Of a DNA stretch of 64,000 bases, positions 1-8,213 are shown piece after piece. The stretch spans positions 124,001-188,000 of the forward strand of contig NZ_JABEQF010000003.1 of NCBI RefSeq assembly GCF_014174355.1, given 5' to 3'. The position numbers and the translations under genes are program-made. Source of the DNA: Gluconacetobacter azotocaptans. GTDB taxonomy: Bacteria; Pseudomonadota; Alphaproteobacteria; Acetobacterales; Acetobacteraceae. The first letter of the stretch is position 1, and every line of letters begins with the position of its first letter. Below the pieces are notes generated by a model, which was not told the origin of the DNA, made no database searches, and saw nothing but the letters and a program-made list of their open reading frames with translations.

Positions 1-1359
1 ATGCATATGCCCGGCGGGGTGCCCGCCGACGGGTTCCACGCCAATGCCGAGGGGGTGCGGACGTTCCTGCTGGACCTGCCCGCCCGGCTGGAAAGCGGCG
101 ATGTCCGTCCGGTCCTGGACCGCCTGGGGGCGCTGCGGGCCGCTTGCCGGCAAAGCATCGCCGATTCGCTGGGCGAGGAGATGGGCAGCGACAGCCGGCC
201 GCCGGCATCCGCCGACGCGGCGGCGGTCCTGCAACGGCAGAGGATGCTGCAGCACGGGCTGGACGCGATGCTGGACGATCTGGAACAGGCGATCATCCAG
301 TTCGAGGCCAGCCTGCATCCGCTGCCGCACGACCATTTCCATTACCGCATCCGCAGCTTCCGCGACTGGCAGCAGGCGCTGGCCAACAGCCTGCGGGCCT
401 CGGTCACGATCTTCGGCGCCGGGGTGATCTGGATCGCCACCGGCTGGCGCGACGGGCTGACGTTCCTGATGTTCGTCTCGATCGTCTGCAGCCTGTTCGC
501 CACGCTGGAGAAGCCGGCGCTGGCGACGCAGGCGTTCCTGACCGGGGCCTTGTGGGCGGTGGGCGTATCGGGGGTGCTGGTGCTGTGGGTGCTGGCCACC
601 CCCTCGAGCTACGAGATGCTGGCCCTTTGCCTCAGCCTGCCGATGCTGGCGGGGGGGCTGGCCTTCGCCTATCCGACCATCATCCTGGCGGCGGTGTCGT
701 ACAATCTGTTCCTGCCCATCCTGATCGGCCCGGCCAACCAGGCCCGCCTGGATGAAATCGCGTTCTTCAACACCGCCATGCCGCTGATCCTGGCGCTGTG
801 GTATGCGATGTGGACGTTCCGGCTGGTGCTGCCGTTCGATACCAAAGGCATGCGCTGGCAGATGCGCACCGGCATCCTGAAGGGGTTGCGGCTGCTGGCG
901 CGCTCACGCACTCTGCCGTCGCCGCTGTATGTCATCGAACGCAATGTCGACCGCTTCGTGCGGCTGCTGACCAATGCGGAACAGACGCCCGAACCGGTGG
1001 TCGACGCGTACCTGCAAGGCATCCTGTCGGCGATGACCATCGGTCTGAACGTGATCCGCCTGCGCGCGGTCCTGGCGCGCAACGTCCTGCCGCCCCAGGC
1101 CCGGCAGGTGATCGAGGAAATGATGGGCCGCATGGCGCAGTTCAGCGGTCGCTATGGCGGCCATTACGGGCGCACGGCGCGGGCGGCGAAGCTTGCCATC
1201 CAGCGGATCACCTCGGAAGCCGGGCGGGAGGCGAATCTGGCCACCCGGATGGAAATGGACCGTGCGCTGTCGAGCCTGAACGTGATCTCGTACGAACTCG
1301 ACACCAACCAGATGTTCTTCGACGCCGCCAGCCCGTATCTGGATTCCGCCCTGGGTTGA
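1..1359 (+). CDS. FUSC-family inner-membrane protein, 3' part (5' end cut by window)
   Basis: What remains is 452 residues: a soluble helical linker (about 1-115), a cluster of hydrophobic segments (about 130-275) and a helical cytoplasmic tail. This is the second half of fusaric-acid-resistance/AaeB-type proteins, which are usually 650-700 residues with two such membrane blocks, so the gene almost certainly begins left of the window and the ATG at base 1 is not the start. Members are thought to export aromatic acids, often with an MFP partner, but no partner is visible here. The membrane topology is clear from the sequence; the export role comes from family knowledge and the substrate is unknown. 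Confidence 0.75.
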   Translation: MHMPGGVPADGFHANAEGVRTFLLDLPARLESGDVRPVLDRLGALRAACRQSIADSLGEEMGSDSRPPASADAAAVLQRQRMLQHGLDAMLDDLEQAIIQFEASLHPLPHDHFHYRIRSFRDWQQALANSLRASVTIFGAGVIWIATGWRDGLTFLMFVSIVCSLFATLEKPALATQAFLTGALWAVGVSGVLVLWVLATPSSYEMLALCLSLPMLAGGLAFAYPTIILAAVSYNLFLPILIGPANQARLDEIAFFNTAMPLILALWYAMWTFRLVLPFDTKGMRWQMRTGILKGLRLLARSRTLPSPLYVIERNVDRFVRLLTNAEQTPEPVVDAYLQGILSAMTIGLNVIRLRAVLARNVLPPQARQVIEEMMGRMAQFSGRYGGHYGRTARAAKLAIQRITSEAGREANLATRMEMDRALSSLNVISYELDTNQMFFDAASPYLDSALG

Positions 1360-1469
1360 CAACGGGGTCGTTTCGGCGGCGTCATGCGAACCAGCCCGCG
1401 GTGAGCGACCACGACACGCCCCTTCCTGGCGAGACCCCGGCGCAACTTCTGGCGGCGGCTCATGACGAG

Positions 1470-3017
1470 ATGAAATCGGTTTCCGGAGCCGCCCGACATC
1501 TTCCGACAAGACGGTCCGTCGGGCTCGGCCTCCTGGCCGCCCCTGCCTTGTGCGGGCCCTTGCGCCGTGCTTTTGCCTCTGAACACACCAGCTTTCCGTT
1601 TTCGGTGGCGTCCGGAGATCCCTCTGCATCGGGCGTCGTACTCTGGACACGCCTGGCAAGATCGGCGTTCGACCCCGAACCCATCTCCCACAATCCCATC
1701 CAGGTAGAATGGGTCATCGCCAAAGACTGGGATCTCGTGCACGTCGTCCAGTCAGGACTGGCTCTGGCGCGACCGGCCCTGGGTTTCAGCGTTCATGTCC
1801 ATGTCCAGGGATTGCAGGCGGCGCAGACCTATCATTATGGATTTTATCTCGGGGGAGAACGCAGTCCGGTGGGGCGCACCAAGACTCTTGCGTCCCCGGA
1901 TCAAAATCCGGCCTCGGCGCAATTTTCCGTGGTGAGCTGCCAGAATTGGGAAAACGGCTATTTCGATGCCTACCGGGGTATCGTGGAAGACGACCCTGAT
2001 TTCGTCTTGCACCTCGGGGATTACATCTATGATGTGACGCGGGGAGGCGGCGTTCGCCGGCACGAGATGTCCCGCCTCCCGATGACGTTGGCGGAGTACA
2101 GGGCGCGGCATGCGCTTTATCGGACTGATCCAGCTCTGATTGCCGCGCATGAATCCCTGCCGTTCGTTTTGCTGCCCGACAATCACGACGCGTTGGAACA
2201 GGATTCACGGGACCCTGCCCAGCTCGCGCGTCGTGCGGCGGCTTATCAGGCGTGGTACGAATTCCTGCCTGTGCGCCATCCGGCGCAGCCCCCGTCGATG
2301 CGGATTTATCGCGGAATGGATCTCGGCCGCCTTGTCCGGCTCAATCTGCTCGACACGCGGCAGTTCCGTGGCGACGAGACGATCTGCAAAGATCATTCGG
2401 ACCCGCGTTTCGGCTTCGGGGTTTATGAACAGGCCTGCCCGGCCGCCGCCGATGCGCGCCGCACAATGCTCGGTTGGTCTCAGGAGACCTGGCTGACCGG
2501 CAGACTTCGCCATGTGCCGGCACGCTGGAATGTTATCGGCTCGACAGTCATGATGTCGCCGATCAACATGCGCCACGACAATGACGTTTATCGCTACCTG
2601 GGCAGTTGGGACGGCTATGACGCCAATCGCCGACGGATCCTGGATACACTCCAGCGATACCGGACACCGAACCCCGTCGTGCTGTCCGGCGATCTTCATT
2701 CCACCCTGATATCACGGGTTGTGCGTCGCGCCGGCGATGATCCGCGGTCGGGGGTGATGCCGGAGTTTCTGGGCACCTCAATCAGTTCCCTATGGCCGGA
2801 GCCACTCGCTGCACCCATCAGAAATGCACTGCCGGACAATCCGCATGTCCAGCATTATGATTCTCTGCACCGGGGGTATCTGAGATGCACCTTCACGCCC
2901 ACGCGTATGTGGGTGGAAACGCGGCTGATTTCGCATACCGACAAACCGGGCGGAAAGGTGCGGACGGCGGACAGGTTTGTCGTCGAAAACGGCTCTCCAG
3001 AGATTCTGGTTGCCTGA
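1470..3017 (+). CDS. PhoD-like alkaline phosphatase/phosphodiesterase, Tat-exported
   Basis: A 515-residue metallophosphoesterase of the PhoD family. The N-terminus has a twin-arginine signal (TRRSVGLGLLAAPAL near residues 13-27, cleavage likely after AFA near 36), an Ig-like PhoD N-domain (SVASGDPSASGVVLWTRLA) and then the catalytic domain. Metal-ligand motifs are HLGDYIYD (about 181), PDNHDALEQD (about 236) and LSGDLHS (about 406). The second motif reads NHD where most PhoD proteins have DDHE, closer to the canonical metallophosphoesterase GNH(D/E). Expected to release phosphate from esters or diesters in the periplasm. ATG 1470 was chosen because the Tat motif follows directly; a GTG at 1401 is an in-frame alternative. 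No Pho box was seen upstream. A second phoD lies at 35753-37348. Confidence 0.85.
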   Translation: MKSVSGAARHLPTRRSVGLGLLAAPALCGPLRRAFASEHTSFPFSVASGDPSASGVVLWTRLARSAFDPEPISHNPIQVEWVIAKDWDLVHVVQSGLALARPALGFSVHVHVQGLQAAQTYHYGFYLGGERSPVGRTKTLASPDQNPASAQFSVVSCQNWENGYFDAYRGIVEDDPDFVLHLGDYIYDVTRGGGVRRHEMSRLPMTLAEYRARHALYRTDPALIAAHESLPFVLLPDNHDALEQDSRDPAQLARRAAAYQAWYEFLPVRHPAQPPSMRIYRGMDLGRLVRLNLLDTRQFRGDETICKDHSDPRFGFGVYEQACPAAADARRTMLGWSQETWLTGRLRHVPARWNVIGSTVMMSPINMRHDNDVYRYLGSWDGYDANRRRILDTLQRYRTPNPVVLSGDLHSTLISRVVRRAGDDPRSGVMPEFLGTSISSLWPEPLAAPIRNALPDNPHVQHYDSLHRGYLRCTFTPTRMWVETRLISHTDKPGGKVRTADRFVVENGSPEILVA

Positions 3018-3055
3018 CACGGCTTGCGACATCAGGTCCGGCTCATTTCCAGCAC

Positions 3056-3122
3056 TTCATGAAACGAATGGGAGGCAAGGGCCGAGGCCCTTGCCGGGGT
3101 CGGGCAGAGCCCGACCTTCCCT
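3056..3122. repeat. Intergenic mosaic repeat, copy 1
   Basis: Two adjacent perfect hairpins: a 10-bp stem at 3074-3083/3086-3095 (GGCAAGGGCC, loop GA) and GGTCGGGC/GCCCGACC just after it. The stretch starting AAACGAATGGGAGGCAAGG recurs near 29617 and 45420. It lies between convergent genes and may also serve as a two-way terminator, although no T-run follows. Confidence 0.8.
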
Positions 3123-3134
3123 TACCGCCGGCGG

Positions 3135-4703
3135 TTACTGGTTATCGTCGGAATCGCCGTTGCTGTCGCCCTCGTCACCCGACCCCGGCGTTACGGCCAC
3201 GAAGATGTTCTGCCCATTGCGCAGGATCCGCAGCAGCACCGACTGGTTGGCCTTCAGCGCCGCGCGGACGGCGGTTACGGTGGCGCCGGGGTTTTCCACC
3301 GGCTTGTTGCCCACGGCCTGGATGACGTCGCCGGCATGGATTCCGGCCTGTTCGGCGGCCGAGCCCGCCTGCACGTCGCTGACGACGACGCCGCGCACCG
3401 TGCCGTCCAGGCCAAGCTGCTGGCGCAGGTCCGGCGTCAGGGGCGACAGCGAGACGCCCAGGCGCGGCCCGCCCTCGTTCTTGTCGCCCACCGAGCCGTC
3501 CGGCGACGCGGCGCCCGACAGGTTGGCGATGGTGACCGAGGCCGTCTGTTCGGCGGAATTCCGCACGAAGCCCAGCGTCGCCTTGGTACCGGGCACCACC
3601 GAGGCCACCTTCACCGCCAGATCGTGCGGGGTATCGATCTTCTGCCCGTTCAGAGCGGTGATCACGTCGCCGGCCTTGATCCCGGCCTTTTCCGCCGGGC
3701 TGCCGTTGCTGACGCTGGCGACCAGCGCGCCGCTGGGCGGTGCGCCCTGCCCGCCGGCCTTCAGGCCCAGCGCCTTGGCCATCGCCGGCGTGATCTGCTG
3801 CGCCACCACGCCCAGATAGCCGCGCGTGACGTGGCCGGTCTTTTCCAGTTGGTAGACGACGTTCTTCACCACGTCGGACGGGATGGCGAAACCGATGCCG
3901 ATCGACCCGCCGCCCGAGGGCGACAGGATGGCGGTGTTCACGCCCACGACCTTGCCGTCCTGGGTGAACAGCGGGCCGCCGGAATTGCCGCGATTGATCG
4001 GCGCGTCCACCTGGATGAACGAATCATACGGGCCATCGCCGATATCACGCCCGCGTGCCGAGACGATGCCCGCCGTCACGGTGCCGCCCAGCCCGTACGG
4101 GTTACCGACCGCGACCACCCATTCGCCGGGCTCGATCTTGTCGGAATCGCCCAGTTCGATGAAGCGCAGCTTGCCCTGCGACGTCACCTTCAGCAGCGCC
4201 AGATCGGTCTTGGGATCACGGCCGACGATCTTGGCCGGCAGGGTCGTGCCGTCATCCAGCGTCACCGTGACCTTGGTCGCGCCCTTCACCACATGGTTGT
4301 TGGTCACGACAAAGCCGTCGGCCGAAATGATGAAGCCCGACCCCCGGGCCTCGACCGTGCGGCGCTGCTGCTGCTGCGGCATCATCTGGAACGGAAAGGG
4401 GAACGGGAACGGGGATTGGGGCTGCCCGTCCATGCCGCCTTCGTCGTCGACGGCGTCGGCGCGCAGGCTGGCGGTGATCGACACCACCGCGGGCTTCACC
4501 TGCTTCACCAGGTTGACGAAATTCGGCAGCGTCTGAATTTGCGTGTCGGGCCGGATCACACCGGTGTCGTCGGCGCGCGCGCGCGCGACAAGAGCCCCAT
4601 CGGCCGCGCCGCCCAGCGCGGTGCCCGCGACCAGCGCGGCCAGCACCCCTGCCCGCAGCCGACGGACGCGGGGGAAAGAATTCGGCTGAAACTCGTCAGA
4701 CAT
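3135..4703 (-). CDS. degP: Periplasmic serine protease/chaperone of the HtrA/DegP (Do) family
   Basis: 522 residues. Order: N-terminal hydrophobic export segment (about 17-40), a trypsin-like domain with catalytic His in TNNHVVKG (about 135), Asp in KTDLALLK (about 165) and Ser in RGNSGGPLF (about 240), then two PDZ domains (about 290-385 and 415-505). It degrades or refolds misfolded envelope proteins. A Phe/Pro-rich loop (PFPFPFPF) and a Gln run precede the protease core, in the position of the LA loop of Do proteases. The start ATG at 4703 has AGGAA about 5 bases upstream; the longer reading to 4766 lacks a comparable site. It is monocistronic, ending at the repeat it shares with the convergent phosphatase gene. 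Confidence 0.93.
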   Translation of the reverse strand: MSDEFQPNSFPRVRRLRAGVLAALVAGTALGGAADGALVARARADDTGVIRPDTQIQTLPNFVNLVKQVKPAVVSITASLRADAVDDEGGMDGQPQSPFPFPFPFQMMPQQQQRRTVEARGSGFIISADGFVVTNNHVVKGATKVTVTLDDGTTLPAKIVGRDPKTDLALLKVTSQGKLRFIELGDSDKIEPGEWVVAVGNPYGLGGTVTAGIVSARGRDIGDGPYDSFIQVDAPINRGNSGGPLFTQDGKVVGVNTAILSPSGGGSIGIGFAIPSDVVKNVVYQLEKTGHVTRGYLGVVAQQITPAMAKALGLKAGGQGAPPSGALVASVSNGSPAEKAGIKAGDVITALNGQKIDTPHDLAVKVASVVPGTKATLGFVRNSAEQTASVTIANLSGAASPDGSVGDKNEGGPRLGVSLSPLTPDLRQQLGLDGTVRGVVVSDVQAGSAAEQAGIHAGDVIQAVGNKPVENPGATVTAVRAALKANQSVLLRILRNGQNIFVAVTPGSGDEGDSNGDSDDNQ

Positions 4704-4843
4704 AGCGTTCCTGATTGTTGCCGGGGCGGCCAGACCGGCGATCCGCCCCGATTCCACTGTCGTCATCGGCAGCGTGCGATACCGGACCGCACACCACCCC
4801 TACCTGCCGATGAAAGATGCGTTAACTGCACGCCGGCCGCAAA

Positions 4844-5320
4844 TCATCGGCCGCGCAGGCCAGCAAAAAAACCGCGCAGCAGGGATGCGGACTCGGTCTC
4901 GCGCACGCCGCCGATCCATTCAGGGCGATGCAGGCAGTCGGGGCGGGCGAACAGGCGCGGCCCGTGTTCCACTCCGCCGCCCTTGGGGTCGTAGGCCCCG
5001 AATATAATGCGCCCGACGCGGAAATGCACCGCCGCCGCCGCGCACATCGGGCAGGGCTCCAGGGTCACGACCAGGGTGCAGCCGGCCAGGCGCGGGCCGC
5101 CCAGCCGCCGGGCGGCCGCGCGCATGACCAGCATTTCCGCATGGGCCGAGGCATCGTCCCCGGCCTCCACCGCGTTGCCGGCATGGGCCAGCACCGTGCC
5201 GTCGGGCCCCACCAGCACCGCCCCTACCGGAACCTCGCCCCGCGCGGCGGCGGCGCGGGCCTCGTCCATCGCGATCGACATCGGGTCGCGCGGGTCGCGG
5301 GGCGGACTGTCAGGACTCAT
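4844..5320 (-). CDS. tadA: tRNA-specific adenosine deaminase TadA
   Basis: 158 residues of the cytidine/deoxycytidylate deaminase fold. The zinc and proton-shuttle motif is H60-A-E62 (SAHAEML) and the second motif is PCPMC with C90 and C93. Length and motifs fit TadA, which converts A34 to inosine in tRNA-Arg(ACG). Guanine deaminase is a less likely alternative because the flanking residues (EVPVGAVLV at the N-terminus, GGVEHGPRLF near the end) are those of TadA. The gene stands alone on this strand, about 140 bases upstream of degP and not obviously co-transcribed with it. Confidence 0.92.
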   Translation of the reverse strand: MSPDSPPRDPRDPMSIAMDEARAAAARGEVPVGAVLVGPDGTVLAHAGNAVEAGDDASAHAEMLVMRAAARRLGGPRLAGCTLVVTLEPCPMCAAAAVHFRVGRIIFGAYDPKGGGVEHGPRLFARPDCLHRPEWIGGVRETESASLLRGFFAGLRGR

Positions 5321-5618
5321 CGCGCACCGGGCGGAGACAGCAGAAAACCAGGATTCATCCCTCCCGCATCGTGCAACCCGGATCGGGCCGCGGACGTTCG
5401 ATCCATACCGCAGGCACCCGGTCCATGCGCCCGTGGCGATGACGGGGCGCGATCACAACATGTTACAGGCGCCTGCGGCGGCGGATACGATGCGAAGGCC
5501 GCGATCCCGGGAAAGATATTGATTTTGCTGGACAGACAGGAAACCGGGTGACACCCTTGCCGCAATCTGGGTAACGTTTCCTGTAACAATCGAAACCGAT
5601 ATGAACAGGAGGAAGACG
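5321..5618. other. Intergenic region between tadA and the small lipoprotein gene
   Basis: No convincing gene. It must hold the divergent promoters of tadA and the small lipoprotein. The right end carries a strong ribosome binding site (AGGAGG, 5607-5612) for the next gene. No palindrome or repeat copy was noticed. Confidence 0.5.
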
Positions 5619-5744
5619 ATGAATACACTCACGCTGATCCTGGCCGCCGCGGCAATCGTGATCGGTTTTTCGGCCTGCGAACCGGAACTGATGGGTCACC
5701 ATACGCTGACCGCGAGTGCGCATTCAGTCGTCTACGACGGCTGA
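5619..5744 (+). CDS. Tiny secreted lipoprotein-like peptide (41 aa)
   Basis: 41 residues: a short hydrophobic helix (LTLILAAAAIVIGF) ending in FSAC, a near-lipobox with Cys at residue 20, then about 20 polar residues with two His. The ribosome binding site AGGAGG with good spacing supports translation. The layout resembles entericidin-like mini-lipoproteins, but the mature part has no sequence I recognise, so the function is unknown. Phe at the lipobox -3 position is unusual, so lipidation is uncertain. Confidence 0.6.
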   Translation: MNTLTLILAAAAIVIGFSACEPELMGHHTLTASAHSVVYDG

Positions 5745-5769
5745 TCGGCGCACCCCGATTGCCTTGACG

Positions 5770-5827
5770 CCGGGATTTCAAAGGCGATGCCTTTGAGAGG
5801 GTCCAAGGGGCAAGGCCCCTTGTGCCT
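5770..5827. repeat. Intergenic mosaic repeat, copy 2 (diverged)
   Basis: Hairpins CAAAGGC/GCCTTTG and AAGGGGC/GCCCCTT in series. The arms resemble the AAAGGGC/GCCCTTT module found elsewhere in the window but are more diverged. It lies between convergent genes. Confidence 0.5.
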
Positions 5828-5833
5828 CGCGGT

Positions 5834-6811
5834 TCAGAAACGCTCGCCGACCATTTCCTCGCTGCGGCTCCACAGGGCCTCGGCATGCGCCGGGTCGAGG
5901 GCATAGGCGCGCACGCCCTCGCTGATCGCGCTGATCGTCACGTCGTCGGGTACGATCGTGCCGACATGGCAGTTCTCGCAATAGCGGCCACCAATGGCCT
6001 CGGCCGGCGCGACCACCCCCGCCCATACGGATGTCGCGGCGCCCTGGGGGATGGTCTTCCACGCGAAGGGCGGCTCGCCATTGGCGGCGCGCTGCTGATT
6101 TATCTGCGCGACCATCGCTTCGAGCTGGGCCGGGTCCATATGGCGGGCAAGTTCGGTCTGGATGCCGCCGGGATGAACCGCCGTCGCGCGCACGCCACGG
6201 GCGCGATGCCGCTGGTCGAAGGCGACCGCGAACAGGATATTGGCGGTTTTCGAGCGCCCATAGGCGACGAACGGGTCGTAGGGCGTATGCTCGAAATTCG
6301 GATCGTCCAGATCGACATCGGAAAAGCGATGACCGGACGAGGCCAGATTCACCAGCCGCGCGCCGGTGCGCATCAGCGGCGCAATCCGGTTGACCAGCAC
6401 GAAATGGCCAAGGTGGTTGGTGCCGAACTGCGTTTCGAACCCATCCGCCGTGTGGCCGAACGGTGTCGCCATGACGCCGGCATTGGCGATGACCAGATCG
6501 AACGGTTCGGCCCTGGCGTTCAATGCATCCGCGCAGGCGCGCACGCTGGCCAGCCGGGCAAGGTCGAGTTCGACCAGTTCGAACCCGCCGCCGCCCTGTC
6601 GCGCATCCGCGCGCACCTGTGCCGTCGCGGCCTGGGCCTTTTGCAGGTCGCGCGCCGCACCGACGACATATGCGCCATGGGCGGCGAGCGCGCGGGCGGT
6701 CTCTATCCCCAACCCGGCCGAAACGCCGGTCACCAGCACGCGCTTGCCGGCGAGGGTCACGCCCGCCAGCACCTCGTCCGTCGTCGAGGTCGCGCCGAAT
6801 TCGTCTGCCAT
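5834..6811 (-). CDS. Short-chain dehydrogenase/reductase (oxidoreductase)
   Basis: 325 residues with a classical SDR core: cofactor motif TGVSAGLG (28-35), NAG (110-112), catalytic Ser near 158 and Y184-x3-K188 (YGRSK). Its length and the long C-terminal part resemble retinol-dehydrogenase/WW-domain-oxidoreductase-like SDRs that use NADP(H). The substrate is unknown. ATG 6811 is preceded by GGAGG (spacing about 6); the longer reading to 6874 would run into the probable operator region. It is divergent from a TetR regulator that probably controls it. Confidence 0.85.
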   Translation of the reverse strand: MADEFGATSTTDEVLAGVTLAGKRVLVTGVSAGLGIETARALAAHGAYVVGAARDLQKAQAATAQVRADARQGGGGFELVELDLARLASVRACADALNARAEPFDLVIANAGVMATPFGHTADGFETQFGTNHLGHFVLVNRIAPLMRTGARLVNLASSGHRFSDVDLDDPNFEHTPYDPFVAYGRSKTANILFAVAFDQRHRARGVRATAVHPGGIQTELARHMDPAQLEAMVAQINQQRAANGEPPFAWKTIPQGAATSVWAGVVAPAEAIGGRYCENCHVGTIVPDDVTISAISEGVRAYALDPAHAEALWSRSEEMVGERF

Positions 6812-6885
6812 GATGGCCTCCGTGATCTGTCCGGAATATGGATACGCGGCATGCGCGTCGAAGGGCGGCGCCATGCGCGTTATGT

Positions 6886-6927
6886 GGAGATATTCTCCGC
6901 TTATTCATATACGGAGGATTGCTCCGT
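6886..6927. promoter_or_regulatory. Candidate TetR operators between SDR gene and its regulator
   Basis: Two inverted repeats: GGAGA-TAT-TCTCC (6886-6898) and ACGGAG-GATTG-CTCCGT (6911-6927). Both contain GGAG/CTCC arms and lie in the 134-base divergent promoter region, the usual place for a TetR autoregulatory operator. Binding is inferred. Confidence 0.55.
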
Positions 6928-6945
6928 TTAACAAGGGGGAACCGC

Positions 6946-7524
6946 TTGGCCGAGGACAAGAGCGCGCGACGCCGGCCGCGCAGCGACGGGCAACGCAACC
7001 GCGAACGGCTGATCGCCGCCGCCAAGGCCGCGTTCACCGAAGGCAAGACGGAGGTGCGGTTCGATGAGATCGCCCGCCGCGCGGGGGTCGGCATCGGCAC
7101 GCTGTACCGTCATTTCCCGACCCGCGACGCGCTGATCGAGGCGGTCTATCGCACCGAGGTCGAACGGCTGGGCGCGGCGGCCCGGCATCTGGCCGCGACA
7201 CATCCGCCGCTGGAGGCCCTGCGCGACTGGATGCGGCTGTTTGTCGATTACATCGCGGCCAAGCAGGTGATCGCACCCGCGCTCAACTCGCTCGTCGGCG
7301 GGCCATCCGCGCTTTACGCCGCGTCGGGCGACAGCATGAAGACCGCAATCCGCGACCTGGTCGCCCGCGCCGTCGCCAGCGGCGAAATGCGCCCCGACCT
7401 CGATCCCATCGACCTGCTGCGCGCCCTGGTCGGCGTCGCCAACATCGCCTCCGACCCCGGATGGGAGGCCAGCGCCAAGCGCCTGGTGGATATTCTTATC
7501 GCGGGGTCGCGGCCGGAGGCGTGA
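6946..7524 (+). CDS. TetR-family transcriptional regulator
   Basis: 192 residues with an N-terminal TetR helix-turn-helix (FDEIARRAGVGIGTLYRHF, about 37-55) and a helical ligand domain. The TTG at 6946 is chosen because AAGGGGG lies just upstream at normal spacing; a longer in-frame ATG at 6838 would overlap the candidate operators. It probably represses the divergent SDR gene and itself. The inducer is unknown, and SDR/TetR pairs of this kind often respond to reactive or lipophilic small molecules. Confidence 0.82.
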   Translation: MAEDKSARRRPRSDGQRNRERLIAAAKAAFTEGKTEVRFDEIARRAGVGIGTLYRHFPTRDALIEAVYRTEVERLGAAARHLAATHPPLEALRDWMRLFVDYIAAKQVIAPALNSLVGGPSALYAASGDSMKTAIRDLVARAVASGEMRPDLDPIDLLRALVGVANIASDPGWEASAKRLVDILIAGSRPEA

Positions 7525-7564
7525 TGGGTGGATGCGGGCAGGAAGGCGCAAGAAGCACGCGCGT

Positions 7565-7891
7565 TTACGCCTTCCGCAGAAACTCGGCCTTGAGCATGTA
7601 GCTGCCGGCCTCAACCGCGTGGTCGCCGCCGCGCAGACGGATATTCTTGATCCTGGTGCCCACCTTCAGCGTTGTCGAGGACCCCTTCACCTTGAGGTCC
7701 TTGATAACAACGACCGTGTCGCCATCAGCAAGTATGACACCATTGGCATCGCGCACCACATCTTCGGCCGATGCGGCTTCGGCGATGTCGGCAGGCCATT
7801 CATAACCGCAGACCTCGCAGACATGGTTCGCCCCTTCGACGTGCGTCTCTTCCAGGGTGCATTGCGGGCAGGCGGGTGCGGAGGTGCTCAT
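7565..7891 (-). CDS. PhnA/YjdM-like zinc-ribbon protein
   Basis: 108 residues. The N-terminal zinc ribbon has two CxxC pairs (CPQC, CEVC) and is followed by the conserved PhnA domain (GDTVVVIKDLKVKGSS, then VGTRIKNIRL). Despite the name, this family is not required for phosphonate degradation in E. coli, and its function is unclear. It is monocistronic and convergent with the TetR gene. Confidence 0.85.
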   Translation of the reverse strand: MSTSAPACPQCTLEETHVEGANHVCEVCGYEWPADIAEAASAEDVVRDANGVILADGDTVVVIKDLKVKGSSTTLKVGTRIKNIRLRGGDHAVEAGSYMLKAEFLRKA

Positions 7892-8213
7892 GAACGGGAC
7901 TTAACCCCACGGCGCCTGGCACACAATCCCCCGCACCTGTTGCGTATCCCGCCCGCATCGAGCGACTTTGGAAACGCGATGGCAAGGATCAGGGCTGCGA
8001 GTGCTTGCTGACAGGCAATACCCTTGTCATGCCTCAGGCGGTCCGAAATTTCTCATTCAGCTTTGCGCCTGTGCAGGCCGTCTGTGTGTGTTCAAATATG
8101 AATCCCGTAAGCGGACGTAACCCAATTGCATTCGGGCGGCCGGTCTGGGGGGTAAGCGGAATGTCCGCTCTCAAGGGGGAAGATAAGAAAAGTAGTCATT
8201 CTGCTTCGCATCA
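7892..8213. other. Intergenic region, no gene recognised
   Basis: About 320 bases of moderate GC between two minus-strand genes. It presumably holds the promoter of the zinc-ribbon gene. A 72-codon open frame on the plus strand shows no ribosome binding site or recognisable product. Confidence 0.4.

Noticed and set aside
798-1469. N-terminal extension of the first phosphatase frame
   Set aside because: It overlaps the FUSC gene out of frame and translates to Arg/Ala-rich noise; the Tat signal sets the start near 1470.
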